A DNA stretch of 64,000 bases from Marivita sp046592965 (GCF_046592965.1 NZ_JBISBV010000003.1:62001-126000); one strand, 5' to 3'; shown: positions 16,431-25,028, counted from the first letter of the stretch. Program-made: numbers and translations. The notes: generated by a model from the sequence alone, not told the origin.

Positions 16431-17422
16431 GCGGTTTCCTTTGCGGCGGCAGCGTCGATCATCGCGCCGGTCTGTTTGAAGCAGCGGGTCGAGAACAAGG
16501 GTTTGCAGGGCACCCCCTGAAACGCGGGCAGGGCGCGGACTCGATCAAGAACAGCAAACGCATCCTGTCGGCTGCGCGCGTGAATCATCGAATAGAGCCG
16601 GTACGGCCAGACGCCCGGCACGATCACCCGTTCGTAACACAGGGTGATGCCGGGTTGAACCGCCAGCACGGGTCCTGCCTCGGTGATGGCGTCATGCGGC
16701 ATGTCCCAGACCACCATCGCATTGGCGCGCCAGCCAAGCGCGCGGTGACGCACGATGACACCGAGCCGCGATACGATGCCCGCATCGACCAAGGCCCGCA
16801 CCCGCGCCAGCACATCCGCCTCGGCGCGGCCAAGAGTTGCGGCGATATCGGCGTAAGGCGTCGGCGTCAGCGGCAATCCCTTGGTGAGCGCCTGCAACAA
16901 TGGGCGGTCGTCGTCTTGAAACACCGTGATGTCCACCTGACGCGCGCTGCTCAGCGGAGCTGGCGCGCCGCGCATGGAGAACCCGAGGTCGACATTGAAC
17001 GGGCGCACCAGACGGAGATCAAGGACACGCCGTCCGGTCTGCTTTTCGATCCGCGCGATGGTTGCATCGACATGCGCGCGGTCCGGGCCGGTGACGACGA
17101 ACCAGAGGTTCCAGTGATCTTCGCGCAGATAGGAATGGTTCACACCCGGTTGCGCGCCGATGATCGCTGCAATCTCTTCGATCCGGTCTTCTGGTGCTGC
17201 AAGGGCTGCCAATGTGCTGGCCGAGACGGTGTTGGGCGCACAGGTCGCACCAACGCGCGTCACCCGGCCGTTTTGGCAGTGCATTTTCAGCCGGTCGAGC
17301 ACGTCTTGCGTGCTGATCCCCAGCGCATCGGCCAGTTCATCGAACGGACGCGACGTGACAGGGAAATCGCGCTGCCATTGGTCAAGCAGGGTTTCGTTGA
17401 TCGGATCGGTAACGCCGTCCAT
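16427..17422 (-). CDS. nirDL: NirD-NirL fusion, siroheme decarboxylase
   Basis: 331 aa made of two tandem copies of the Lrp-like siroheme decarboxylase unit. The first (about residues 1-160) carries the NHSYLREDHWNLWFVVTG loop. The second (about 170-331) carries CYERVIVPGVWPYRLYSMIHA. A NirD-L fusion is known from Paracoccus, so this is a family variant and not a sequencing artefact. It performs the decarboxylation with NirG and NirH. It begins 3 bp after nirF and overlaps nirG by 4 bp. Confidence 0.88.
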   Translation of the reverse strand: MDGVTDPINETLLDQWQRDFPVTSRPFDELADALGISTQDVLDRLKMHCQNGRVTRVGATCAPNTVSASTLAALAAPEDRIEEIAAIIGAQPGVNHSYLREDHWNLWFVVTGPDRAHVDATIARIEKQTGRRVLDLRLVRPFNVDLGFSMRGAPAPLSSARQVDITVFQDDDRPLLQALTKGLPLTPTPYADIAATLGRAEADVLARVRALVDAGIVSRLGVIVRHRALGWRANAMVVWDMPHDAITEAGPVLAVQPGITLCYERVIVPGVWPYRLYSMIHARSRQDAFAVLDRVRALPAFQGVPCKPLFSTRCFKQTGAMIDAAAAKETA

Positions 17423-17425
17423 GAC

Positions 17426-18571
17426 CTACAATCCCATCTTGTGCGCGCGGCTGGTGAAGAAAATACCGGACGGGCTGCTGGCGTCGATTTCGCGCAGCTT
17501 TTCAAATGATTGCGTGTCATACACCATGATCTTGTCGGCATCGCGCACGGACAGCCAGATTTCACGCCCGCGCGGGGTAAACTCCATGTGCAGAACACCG
17601 GGGCCGGGCGAGAATTGGTGGATCACTTCTTTTGTCACGGAATCAATGACTTGAATGGTGTCGTTCAACGGATGCGCGAAGTTCACCCAGACCTGCCGCC
17701 CATCGGGGCGCGCCATTGCAAAGATCGGCTGGCCATAGGTTTCGGTGCGCCCGGTTTGGGTCAGGCTGCGGGCATCGACCCACAGAACCTCGTGCTGGCC
17801 GACAGCGGGCAACACGAATTCATGGCCTGCCAGCGCCCAGCCTTCCAGATGGGGCATCTTGTAGACCGGCAGGCCTTCGCGGCCCGCGGAGTATCCGTCG
17901 AGGATTGCCGTCGGCTCGGGGGTGTCTTGCCAGAGATCGATCGCGGTCAGATGGTCTTCGCCGAACAAGCCGGTGATATAGGTGCGCCCGTCAGATGTGA
18001 CCAGCGCGTCATAGGGGTTGGTGCCGATGCCGGTGATCTTGGTGATCTCGGGCTCTGCGCCGGAAAGATCCGCGATCCATGTCTCGCCAGCGTCCCACAG
18101 GCTGAAGACAAAGCGGGTGCCGGGAATATCGACCAGCCCGACGGTTTTGGAATCCGTCGGGATATCGGCCACAGGAGCCAGTGTGTCGGCGTCAAAAATC
18201 CGCACGCCGCCGGGTTCGTAATTCGACACGGCGATGTAGCGGCCATCATCCGAAATCGCGCCGCCGATGGCATTGCCGGCCTGAAGCACGCGGTTGACGA
18301 CTTTCTGTTCCAGAATGTCGACTTTCGTCAACCCGCCATCGCGCCCGAACACATAGGCGAACCGTTGATCGGGCGAATAGACCAGCGAGGCATGGGACAG
18401 ATCGCCCAGACCGGTGATGCGTCCGACGCTTGCGCGGTCGGATTGATCGACAACCAGCAAGGAGCCGTCGGCCCGTTCCACCACAAGGCCGAGATCGCCT
18501 GTGGATTGCGCAAGCGTGGTCGTGCCGAACAGGGCCAACGCCAAGGCGGCGGCCGTCAATCGCGTGCTCAT
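17426..18571 (-). CDS. nirF: NirF, heme d1-binding biosynthesis protein
   Basis: A 381-aa beta-propeller homologous to the d1 domain of NirS but without a cytochrome c domain. NirF takes part in a late step of heme d1 formation. The N-terminus is a signal peptide (STRLTAAALALALFGTTTLAQ) with no lipobox cysteine, so it should be a soluble periplasmic protein, unlike the lipoprotein form in Pseudomonas. The ATG at 18571 overlaps the nirC stop as ATGA; a longer frame to 18640 would run back into nirC. Confidence 0.92.
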   Translation of the reverse strand: MSTRLTAAALALALFGTTTLAQSTGDLGLVVERADGSLLVVDQSDRASVGRITGLGDLSHASLVYSPDQRFAYVFGRDGGLTKVDILEQKVVNRVLQAGNAIGGAISDDGRYIAVSNYEPGGVRIFDADTLAPVADIPTDSKTVGLVDIPGTRFVFSLWDAGETWIADLSGAEPEITKITGIGTNPYDALVTSDGRTYITGLFGEDHLTAIDLWQDTPEPTAILDGYSAGREGLPVYKMPHLEGWALAGHEFVLPAVGQHEVLWVDARSLTQTGRTETYGQPIFAMARPDGRQVWVNFAHPLNDTIQVIDSVTKEVIHQFSPGPGVLHMEFTPRGREIWLSVRDADKIMVYDTQSFEKLREIDASSPSGIFFTSRAHKMGL

Positions 18572-18873
18572 CACTCTTCTCCGGTCAGTAGGTAGTCGAC
18601 GATCCATTCCACTTCGGGATCGCTCAGAAGTGGCCTCCACGGTGGCATGGCCGTACCGGGGATACCCTCAAGGATGACCCCGCGCAGAACGTCGGGGTCA
18701 TAATGTTGCAACGTTTCGACCCGGATATCGGGGCCGAGGCCGCCTTTCAGCGTCATGCCGTGACAGGACCCGCAATCCTGATGCACAAAATGCTTGAGCA
18801 CCTCGGGATCGCGCTGCGTCTCGGCTCCGACTGCGGTGGTGGCGCAAAAGACAAGAACAAGGGCCCTAATCAC
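18571..18873 (-). CDS. nirC: NirC, small periplasmic cytochrome c55x
   Basis: A 100-aa monoheme cytochrome c: signal peptide about 1-17, heme site CGSCH (C34, C37, H38), likely Met ligand in GTAMPPW. It can donate electrons to NirS and is thought to assist heme d1 maturation. The start is GTG at 18873, overlapping the nirE stop by 8 bp; no ATG offers a complete signal peptide. The order nirE-nirC-nirF matches Paracoccus. Confidence 0.9.
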   Translation of the reverse strand: MIRALVLVFCATTAVGAETQRDPEVLKHFVHQDCGSCHGMTLKGGLGPDIRVETLQHYDPDVLRGVILEGIPGTAMPPWRPLLSDPEVEWIVDYLLTGEE

Positions 18874-19645
18874 CGACCATCGCCATTTTTTGCAGCGGCA
18901 CTTCCTGGAAGGCCGGGGATTGATAGAGCGACACGACGCGGCCGATGACGAACAGCACAGGCGTGCGCAGGATCAGCGTTTGCGCATCGACACCGATCTG
19001 GCCGAGCGACGACAGAACATGCGTCTCGCGCGGTGTGGTGACGTTGGACACGGCCAGCACCGGCAATTTCGAGGGCAGGCCGGCGCGCATCAGGCGCAGC
19101 GCGATTTCCGAGATGCTGGATGCGCCCATATAGACCACAAGCGTCGTGTCGATGTCGGCCAGACTGTCCCAGTTGAGGTTCAGCGTCTTGTCGGCGGCCA
19201 TGTGTCCGGTGACATAGCGCACGCCGGTGGCAAGGCCGCGATGGGTGAGCGGCACGCCGGTGGCGGCCGCCATGCCTTGCGCGGCGGTGATGCCGGGCGC
19301 GTATTCCACCTCGATGCCGCGCGCCTGAAGGTATTCCGCCTCTTCCGAGCCGCGACCGAAGATCATCGGATCGCCGCCCTTCAAGCGTGCCACGGTTTCG
19401 CCCGCCAGGGCGCGTTCGGCCAGAATCTCGTTGATGCGGTCCTGCGGGACTGTGTGGCACTTGGGCGCTTTACCGACCGGCACCATCGTGGCGGTTTTCG
19501 GCGACATCGCCAGAATTTCGGGGGACACGAGACGGTCATACACGACCGAATCCGCGTCTTGCAGCATTCGCAGGGCGCGCACCGTCATCAGATCAGGATC
19601 GCCCGGGCCGGACCCGATGAGATAGACTTTGCCCGTTACTGTCAT
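18866..19645 (-). CDS. nirE: NirE, uroporphyrinogen III C-methyltransferase
   Basis: A 259-aa SUMT (CobA-like) enzyme. It methylates uroporphyrinogen III twice with SAM, giving precorrin-2, the branch point toward siroheme and heme d1. It shows the GSGPGDPDLMT start, YDRLVS, LKGGDPMIFGRGSEEAE, PGITAAQGMAA and the THRGLA loop. ATG 19645 is favoured over 19654 because AGGA lies nine bases upstream of it but touches the earlier ATG. It is the first biosynthetic gene behind nirS, separated by an 80-bp spacer that carries a hairpin. Confidence 0.93.
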   Translation of the reverse strand: MTVTGKVYLIGSGPGDPDLMTVRALRMLQDADSVVYDRLVSPEILAMSPKTATMVPVGKAPKCHTVPQDRINEILAERALAGETVARLKGGDPMIFGRGSEEAEYLQARGIEVEYAPGITAAQGMAAATGVPLTHRGLATGVRYVTGHMAADKTLNLNWDSLADIDTTLVVYMGASSISEIALRLMRAGLPSKLPVLAVSNVTTPRETHVLSSLGQIGVDAQTLILRTPVLFVIGRVVSLYQSPAFQEVPLQKMAMVGD

Positions 19646-19689
19646 TGGTTGCATTCCTGAAGCTGCCTAGAATTTAAGTAGGGAGGGTT

Positions 19690-19714
19690 CGGGGGCCACG
19701 CAAGGCAGCCCCCG
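19690..19714 (-). terminator. Hairpin between nirS and nirE
   Basis: A 7-bp perfect stem CGGGGGC/GCCCCCG encloses an 11-nt loop. No U tract follows in the leftward direction, so full termination is unlikely. It may be a processing or stabilising hairpin that lets nirS mRNA outnumber the biosynthetic part. Confidence 0.45.
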
Positions 19715-19724
19715 ATGGCCTGTG

Positions 19725-21479
19725 TCAGTAGACGTCGGCACGTGTGTTGTAGACGTTGAACTTGCCGGTCGGTGTGATCAGCCGCTCGTCCTTGATGACG
19801 TGCTTCAGTTCAAGCGTCTTGTCATCGACCACAACGATGGCCGATTCAAGGTCTTTCGCGTTCCAGACCGAGAACCAGATCTCGTTGCCGTCCTTGTTGA
19901 ACTCACCCTGCACGACGCGGGGCTGCCCTTCGGCAATGCCGGCCCATTCGACGATCGGAAGAACGGTGTACTCGGGTTCTTCCTGTGCCAGATCGGCCAC
20001 CTTGAACACCGCGACCGAGCCGGAGACTTCGGCATCGGGGTTCAATGTCGCATCGACGTAGAGGTTCTCGGATTCAGGGTGCGTCTTGACGAACAGCGAT
20101 CCGCCACCGAGGGCGTAGAGTTGGTGCACCATCTTCCAAGCATGCTCGGGATGCCCTTCCGGGTCTGTCCCGATCAGCGCCACAGTGTCGTCGCCAAGGT
20201 GCGATGTCGCCCAGACCGGACCATAGGTCGGGTGGTCGATATTTGCACCGCGGCCCGGGTGTGGAGTGAGACCTTCGGTTTCGACCACGGCCACCAGCTT
20301 GCTTTCCTTGGTGTCCACAACCGCAACCTTGCCACGGGCGTTCGCCGCCGTCAGGAAGTAGCGCTGCGTGCTGTCCAGGCCGCCGTCATGCAAGAACCGT
20401 TCCGCGTTGATCTCGGTGATCTTCAGAGCGTCGATGTCGGAGTAATCCACCATCATGATCTTGCCGGTTTCCTTGACGTTCACAAGGAATTCAGGCTTGT
20501 AGTGGGAGCCGAGGATCGCGGCAACGCGCGGTTCGGGGTGGTAGGTCTGCTCGTCATAGGTCATGCCGCGGGTCGACTTGATCCGCAGAGGCTCGAGTGT
20601 GTCGCCGTCCATGATGACGAATTGCGGCGGCCAGTAGGCACCGGCAATGGCGTATTTGTCCTCATAGCCCTCGAACTTGGACGTCTCGACCGAGCGCGCT
20701 TCGGCACCGATCTTGATCTCGGCCACGGAGCTTGGGTCTTCCATCCAGAGGTCGATCATGTTGATCTTGGCGTCGCGGCCAATCACGAACAGATAGCGCC
20801 CCGAGGCGGAAATCCGGCTGATGTGGACCGCGTAACCGGTCTTGATGATCTTCTTGATCTCATAGGATGAGCCGTCGATCAGGGCAATTTCGCCTGAATC
20901 GCGCAAGGTCACCGAGAACAGGTTGTCGATGTCCCAATCGTTCAACTTTTCGGTCGGACGGTCTTCGGGGGCGACAATCACCTTCCAGCTGGCACGCATG
21001 TCTTCCATGCCGAACTCTGGCGGCTGGGGAGGCTCGAGCAGCACATAGCGGGCCATCATGTCGACTTCGGCTTCGGTCAGGTCGCCAGAGGTACCCCAGT
21101 TCGGCATACCGGCCGGAGAGCCGTAGGTGATGAAGTCGCGCAGGTATTCAAAACCCAGATCCTGGGTGATGTCGGGTGTGAGCGCTTTACCGGTTGCACC
21201 TTTACGCAACACGCCGTGGCAGCCTGCGCAACGCTCGAAATACATCGTCGTCGCCTGCTGGAACTCCTCGTCGGTCATGACCGGATCGCCGGGCTTGCGG
21301 CCCGGAATCTCGAGATCAAGCTCGCCAAGAGTCGTCATTGAGCCGACATATCTGTCCTGCGGCTGATCGGCGTGGTCCTTTGGCGCGTCTTGCGCATACG
21401 CGCCGGTTACGGCCAGGCCCAACGCCATTGCTGCACCGACATAAAGCGACGCGTGGCGTTTGGTTTTGGTTGGTATCAT
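19725..21479 (-). CDS. nirS: Cytochrome cd1 nitrite reductase NirS
   Basis: The periplasmic nitrite reductase (nitrite to NO), 584 aa. A signal peptide (about 1-29) precedes the cytochrome c domain with heme site CAGCH (C84, C87, H88), and then the eight-bladed d1 propeller. GYAVHISRIS holds the proximal d1 histidine, and the HPEPR...GSHYKPEF and ERFLHDGG regions supply distal-side histidines. The ATG at 21479 has GGAG eight bases upstream; longer frames run through the promoter. It heads nirSECF(DL)GHJN. A TTGAC-N4-GTCAA box is centred 70 bp upstream, with an AAGATT -10 candidate at 21514-21519. Confidence 0.97.
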   Translation of the reverse strand: MIPTKTKRHASLYVGAAMALGLAVTGAYAQDAPKDHADQPQDRYVGSMTTLGELDLEIPGRKPGDPVMTDEEFQQATTMYFERCAGCHGVLRKGATGKALTPDITQDLGFEYLRDFITYGSPAGMPNWGTSGDLTEAEVDMMARYVLLEPPQPPEFGMEDMRASWKVIVAPEDRPTEKLNDWDIDNLFSVTLRDSGEIALIDGSSYEIKKIIKTGYAVHISRISASGRYLFVIGRDAKINMIDLWMEDPSSVAEIKIGAEARSVETSKFEGYEDKYAIAGAYWPPQFVIMDGDTLEPLRIKSTRGMTYDEQTYHPEPRVAAILGSHYKPEFLVNVKETGKIMMVDYSDIDALKITEINAERFLHDGGLDSTQRYFLTAANARGKVAVVDTKESKLVAVVETEGLTPHPGRGANIDHPTYGPVWATSHLGDDTVALIGTDPEGHPEHAWKMVHQLYALGGGSLFVKTHPESENLYVDATLNPDAEVSGSVAVFKVADLAQEEPEYTVLPIVEWAGIAEGQPRVVQGEFNKDGNEIWFSVWNAKDLESAIVVVDDKTLELKHVIKDERLITPTGKFNVYNTRADVY

Positions 21480-21542
21480 TAGGGATTCTCCAATCTGAGG
21501 GTGAGCCTCACGCAATCTTGACGTGCAGACTGGCAAGCGTCC

Positions 21543-21556
21543 TTGACTTGTGTCAA
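21543..21556. promoter_or_regulatory. Dnr/Nnr-type box in the nirS-nirI promoter
   Basis: TTGAC-TTGT-GTCAA, inside the longer palindrome CC...GG (21541-21558), lies between divergent nirS and nirI. At -41.5 it predicts starts near 21508 for nirS (29-nt leader) and near 21590 for nirI, which is its start codon. Confidence 0.75.
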
Positions 21557-21589
21557 GGCAAGTCAGGTGACTGACGTAGACAAGAAGAT

Positions 21590-23641
21590 ATGAAGCGCTT
21601 TTTCCTCCTCGCGGTCCTCGTCGTGTTTTGCACCGCGAGCGGCTTTTTCGGCTCTGGCGTGGTGCGCGCTCAGGATGCCGTATCCACCACACGCGACGAA
21701 GCCGCCCTGATCCCTCCCAGTCGGCAGATGGCCGCGCAACTGTTCGGCGTCAGCGATCCGCCCACGGTTCTGCGCGAGGATGCTGCCGTGCCGGGCTGGT
21801 CGGTGTCGCGCGGTGGCGAAACCCTGGGCCACATCGCGTCGACCTGGGACGTGATCCGCTCGGTCGGGTATTCGGGGCGTCCGATTGATGTGTTGGTGGC
21901 GGTGTCCAGCGACGGCGTGATCACCGGCGCGCGTCTGGTGCGCCACAGCGAACCGATCCTGACGCTGGGTTTGTCGGACGCGGATATTGAGCGGTTTGTT
22001 GCCGGTTTCGAGGGGATCGACCTTTCTGATCCCGAAGGCCGGGCCGCCGGACCGGACATGCCGGACATCATTTCGCGTGCCACGGTATCCACCGGCGTGA
22101 TCCGCGATTCCATTTTGCGCACCGCGCGCCTGTTGGCGATCAACCGCGGGCTTGTGCCGGGCGGCGGCATCGACCGGTTGACCTTCGAGCCGCTTGGCTG
22201 GCAGGATCTTGAGACCATCGGTGCGGTGCGCGGGCAGACCGTGACCCTCAGCGAAGCGCGCGCCGCGCTGCCGGGAGCGACACCGGACATCCCTGAAGGC
22301 ACGGGGGCTTTTGTGGCGCTTTGGGGCGCTCTGATGGACCCGCCGACGATTGGCCGGAACATTCTGGGGGAAACCGCATATAACCGCATGATGGCCAATC
22401 TCGGGCCCGATCGCCATGTTCTGTTCCTTGGATCGCACGGCCTCTATTCCCATCGTGGTATCGATTGGCGCCGCAGCGGCGTCTTTGATCGTTTGCAACT
22501 GGTTCAGGGCGAGGTCGCCTATCCACTGACCGAAGATGGCTACACCCGGCTTGATGAACTGGCGATCGAGGGCGCGCCGCCGTTCAAGGAGCGCAGCCTG
22601 TTTCAGGTTGGCGGGGCAGGCTTTGATCCGGCGCTGCCGTTCGAGGTCGTGTTGACCGCCAGCCGCGCCACCGAAACCGGCGGTGAAGTGTCGTTTTCTA
22701 CGACGCTCGATTACCAGTTGCCGACCCAGTTCGTCACCAAACCACCCCCCGAGGCAGCGCCCTTGTGGCACCGCACTTGGGAGGAGAAGAAATTTGCGGT
22801 GATGTCTGTCGCCGCGATGCAGATCGCGCTGACGCTCATCATGCTGTTCCAGCAACCGCTGGTGCGCCGCAAGCGTCTATGGGCGGGCATCCGGATCGGC
22901 TTTCTGACCCTGACGCTGGTGTGGCTGGGCTGGGTACTGAACGGTCAGCTTTCGGTCGTGCAGGTGGTCGCCTTCGTGCAATCGCTGCTGACCGGCTTCC
23001 GCTGGGAGACGTTCCTGATCGAGCCGGTGATCTTCACGCTTTGGGCCGGTGTGGCTTTGGGGATGCTGTTCTGGGGCAGGGGCGTCTTTTGCGGCTGGCT
23101 GTGTCCGTTCGGGGCATTGCAGGAACTGTCCAACCTCGTCGCCCGCCGCTTTGGCGTGCGCCAGATCGCGGTGCCGCCGGCGTTGCACGAACGGCTCTGG
23201 ATCATCAAGTACACGCTGTTCATGGCCATTCTGGCGCTATCATTCTACTCGATGCGCGATGCGCTGATCCTCGCCGAGGTGGAGCCGTTCAAAACCGCGA
23301 TTTCGATGCGGATGATGCGGGCGTGGCCCTTTGTCGCCTTTGTTCTGGTTCTGCTGTTCGCCGGCCTGTTCATCGAGCGGTTTTATTGCCGCTACCTGTG
23401 CCCGCTCGGCGCGGCATTGGCGATCCCGGCCAAGCTCAAGATTTTCGACTGGTTGCGCAGACGTCCGCAATGTGGGAGGGAATGCAGATTATGTGAAACC
23501 AAATGCACCGTCGGCGCGATCGACCCGTTGGGCCGCATCAACCCGAACGAATGTGTGCTCTGCATGCGCTGTCAGGTCATTCTGCACGATGCCGACACCT
23601 GCCCGGTGCTGAAACGAAGAGCCCGCTCCAAAGCCGCCTGA
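21590..23641 (+). CDS. nirI: NirI, NosR-like flavo-iron-sulfur membrane protein
   Basis: A 683-aa member of the NosR/NirI family. An N-terminal signal sequence (about 1-27) leads into a periplasmic FMN-binding domain with the flavinylation-type motif STGVIRDS, target for ApbE/NirX. Several membrane helices follow, with two CxxxCP motifs (CGWLCPFG, CRYLCPLG). A cytoplasmic ferredoxin-like C-terminus ends the protein (CGRECRLCETKC, CVLCMRC and a final CP). It is proposed to feed electrons for nitrite reductase function or expression. Divergence from nirS and absence of nosZ favour NirI over NosR. No clear ribosome site precedes the ATG. Confidence 0.88.
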   Translation: MKRFFLLAVLVVFCTASGFFGSGVVRAQDAVSTTRDEAALIPPSRQMAAQLFGVSDPPTVLREDAAVPGWSVSRGGETLGHIASTWDVIRSVGYSGRPIDVLVAVSSDGVITGARLVRHSEPILTLGLSDADIERFVAGFEGIDLSDPEGRAAGPDMPDIISRATVSTGVIRDSILRTARLLAINRGLVPGGGIDRLTFEPLGWQDLETIGAVRGQTVTLSEARAALPGATPDIPEGTGAFVALWGALMDPPTIGRNILGETAYNRMMANLGPDRHVLFLGSHGLYSHRGIDWRRSGVFDRLQLVQGEVAYPLTEDGYTRLDELAIEGAPPFKERSLFQVGGAGFDPALPFEVVLTASRATETGGEVSFSTTLDYQLPTQFVTKPPPEAAPLWHRTWEEKKFAVMSVAAMQIALTLIMLFQQPLVRRKRLWAGIRIGFLTLTLVWLGWVLNGQLSVVQVVAFVQSLLTGFRWETFLIEPVIFTLWAGVALGMLFWGRGVFCGWLCPFGALQELSNLVARRFGVRQIAVPPALHERLWIIKYTLFMAILALSFYSMRDALILAEVEPFKTAISMRMMRAWPFVAFVLVLLFAGLFIERFYCRYLCPLGAALAIPAKLKIFDWLRRRPQCGRECRLCETKCTVGAIDPLGRINPNECVLCMRCQVILHDADTCPVLKRRARSKAA

Positions 23642-23663
23642 GACGTCCGAAAGCCTGAGAGTT

Positions 23664-24212
23664 ATGACTGAAAAAAGCGCCCTCGACGATGTGCCGGGTG
23701 AATTGTTGATGTGGATACTGATCATCAGCGAATTGCTGGTGTTCGGAGCGGGACTGGTGGTCTTTCTGGCGGTGCGCGTGACCGATCCCGAAGGGTTCGC
23801 GCAAGCGCAGGGCATGCTCGACCGGACCGGCGCGGGGATCAACACGGTGATCCTCATCTCCAGCGGGTTTCTGGCCGCGCTGGCTTACCGGATGCGCTTG
23901 GCAGGCGAACGGGGTCATGCGCGGCTGGCGCTGGTGGGGGCGGCTGTGCTGGGCATGGCGTTCCTCTGGATCAAGGGGTCGGAGTTCGCCGCCAAATCCG
24001 CCGCCGGCATCGTTTGGGACACGCATGCGTTCTTTAATTTCTACTACATGCTGACCGGCTTTCACGCCGCTCATGTCGTGGCCGGTGTCGTGTTGCTGCT
24101 GTTGGTGGCGTGGCGCGATGATCCTGACAATATCGAGGATGCGACGATGTTCTGGCATATGGTCGATCTGGTCTGGGTGTTGCTGTTCCCTGTGATCTAT
24201 CTGCTGCAATGA
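23664..24212 (+). CDS. norE: NorE, cytochrome oxidase subunit III-like protein
   Basis: A 182-aa integral membrane protein of the heme-copper oxidase subunit III family with about five hydrophobic helices. The conserved WDTHAFFNFYYMLTGFHAAHV stretch falls near residue 115-135. NorE raises NO reductase activity in Paracoccus but is not part of the core enzyme. It lies 22 bp behind nirI and overlaps norF by 4 bp, so here the norEF pair travels with nirI and not with norCBQD. The helical pattern and neighbours make NorE likelier than a respiratory oxidase subunit. Confidence 0.85.
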   Translation: MTEKSALDDVPGELLMWILIISELLVFGAGLVVFLAVRVTDPEGFAQAQGMLDRTGAGINTVILISSGFLAALAYRMRLAGERGHARLALVGAAVLGMAFLWIKGSEFAAKSAAGIVWDTHAFFNFYYMLTGFHAAHVVAGVVLLLLVAWRDDPDNIEDATMFWHMVDLVWVLLFPVIYLLQ

Positions 24213-24478
24213 CACGCAAGAGCTTATATACCGCGTGGGCCGTGCTGATCGTGCTCAGCCTTGCTTCGACCTTGCTGTCGCACACGGCTGTCTGGTCGCT
24301 TTGGCCGCTGGGGGCAGGGATTGCCGTGCTGGCGCTTGCATGGCTCAAGGCGCGGATCATTCTGGCGCAGTATCTGGGGCTGGCCGAAGTGCCGTCCTGG
24401 CGACGTGGCTTCGAATTTGCCCTGGCCGCCCTCTGCCTGTTGATGCTGGGAATTTATCTCATGCCGCTGGCTCTTTGA
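24209..24478 (+). CDS. norF: NorF-like small membrane protein
   Basis: An 89-aa protein with three hydrophobic segments, resembling NorF / cytochrome oxidase subunit IV-type proteins (LWPLGAGIAVLALAWLKARI core, then a short charged loop and a last helix). ATGA overlap with norE couples their translation. Its last 20 bp overlap the end of the convergent DUF4202 gene. The role is accessory to NO reductase, by family and position; no catalytic residues are known. Confidence 0.75.
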   Translation: MTRKSLYTAWAVLIVLSLASTLLSHTAVWSLWPLGAGIAVLALAWLKARIILAQYLGLAEVPSWRRGFEFALAALCLLMLGIYLMPLAL

Positions 24479-25028
24479 AGGCAGCCGCGAACGCGTCCGG
24501 GAGGTCGAATTCTTCCAGCACACGGGCGCGCGCCTCGGGTGACATCTTGCGCGCCGTCTTTTCCACGATCCGCAACAGCTTGTCGGGGTCTTGCGTGGTC
24601 GAGAAGGGTTCAAAATACCACTTCAGGAACACGAAACAGATGATGTCCTCAAGTGCCTGAACATCCGCCTCTCGCTTGATGCCCTGTTTCATCAACATAC
24701 GCCGCGCGGCGTCGATGTCGGCAGCGTCATAGCCTGCATCGGCCATGATTTCGGCCACCCGGTCAGCGTGATGACGCGCCAGATCGCGCCGCCATGTCAG
24801 GTAGCCTTCGCGCCCCTCGGGATATTGCGCACGCCGCAGCACCCAGCGTTCGATATGCTGGCCGCGCGCGGCGATCCGCAACGCGTCGCGGGCATCAGGA
24901 AACAGGCGTTCTTGTTCGGCCGTCATGCGCTGGCCGTACAGCAGGCTTGCGGGCTGATCGTCGACCAGATCTGGATCGCGGGAATTGGCCGCGTCGATTG
25001 CGGCGAGGGATGTGTCCAGCTTGGTCAT
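24459..25028 (-). CDS. DUF4202 protein coupled to the Dnr regulator
   Basis: A 189-aa soluble protein recognised as DUF4202, an all-alpha family of unknown function with conserved His/Asp/Arg clusters (SRDPDLVDD, HIERWVLRR, HHADRVAEI). ATG 25028 overlaps the dnr stop as ATGA, fixing the start and implying co-translation. The conserved HxxRW and HHADR patterns look like a metal- or phosphate-binding helical bundle, but that is only an impression. Its position in the denitrification island, behind an NO-type regulator, suggests a link to nitrogen-oxide metabolism or its control. Confidence 0.7.
   Translation of the reverse strand: MTKLDTSLAAIDAANSRDPDLVDDQPASLLYGQRMTAEQERLFPDARDALRIAARGQHIERWVLRRAQYPEGREGYLTWRRDLARHHADRVAEIMADAGYDAADIDAARRMLMKQGIKREADVQALEDIICFVFLKWYFEPFSTTQDPDKLLRIVEKTARKMSPEARARVLEEFDLPDAFAAAFKEPAA

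Noticed and set aside
16427..17422. nirDL as a frameshift or assembly artefact
   Set aside because: A continuous frame with a clean linker between two complete units, and the same fusion is known from Paracoccus.
21590..23641. nosR instead of nirI
   Set aside because: The families are homologous, but divergence from nirS, the nearby nirX and the absence of nosZDFYL in the window favour NirI. A nos cluster outside the window cannot be excluded.
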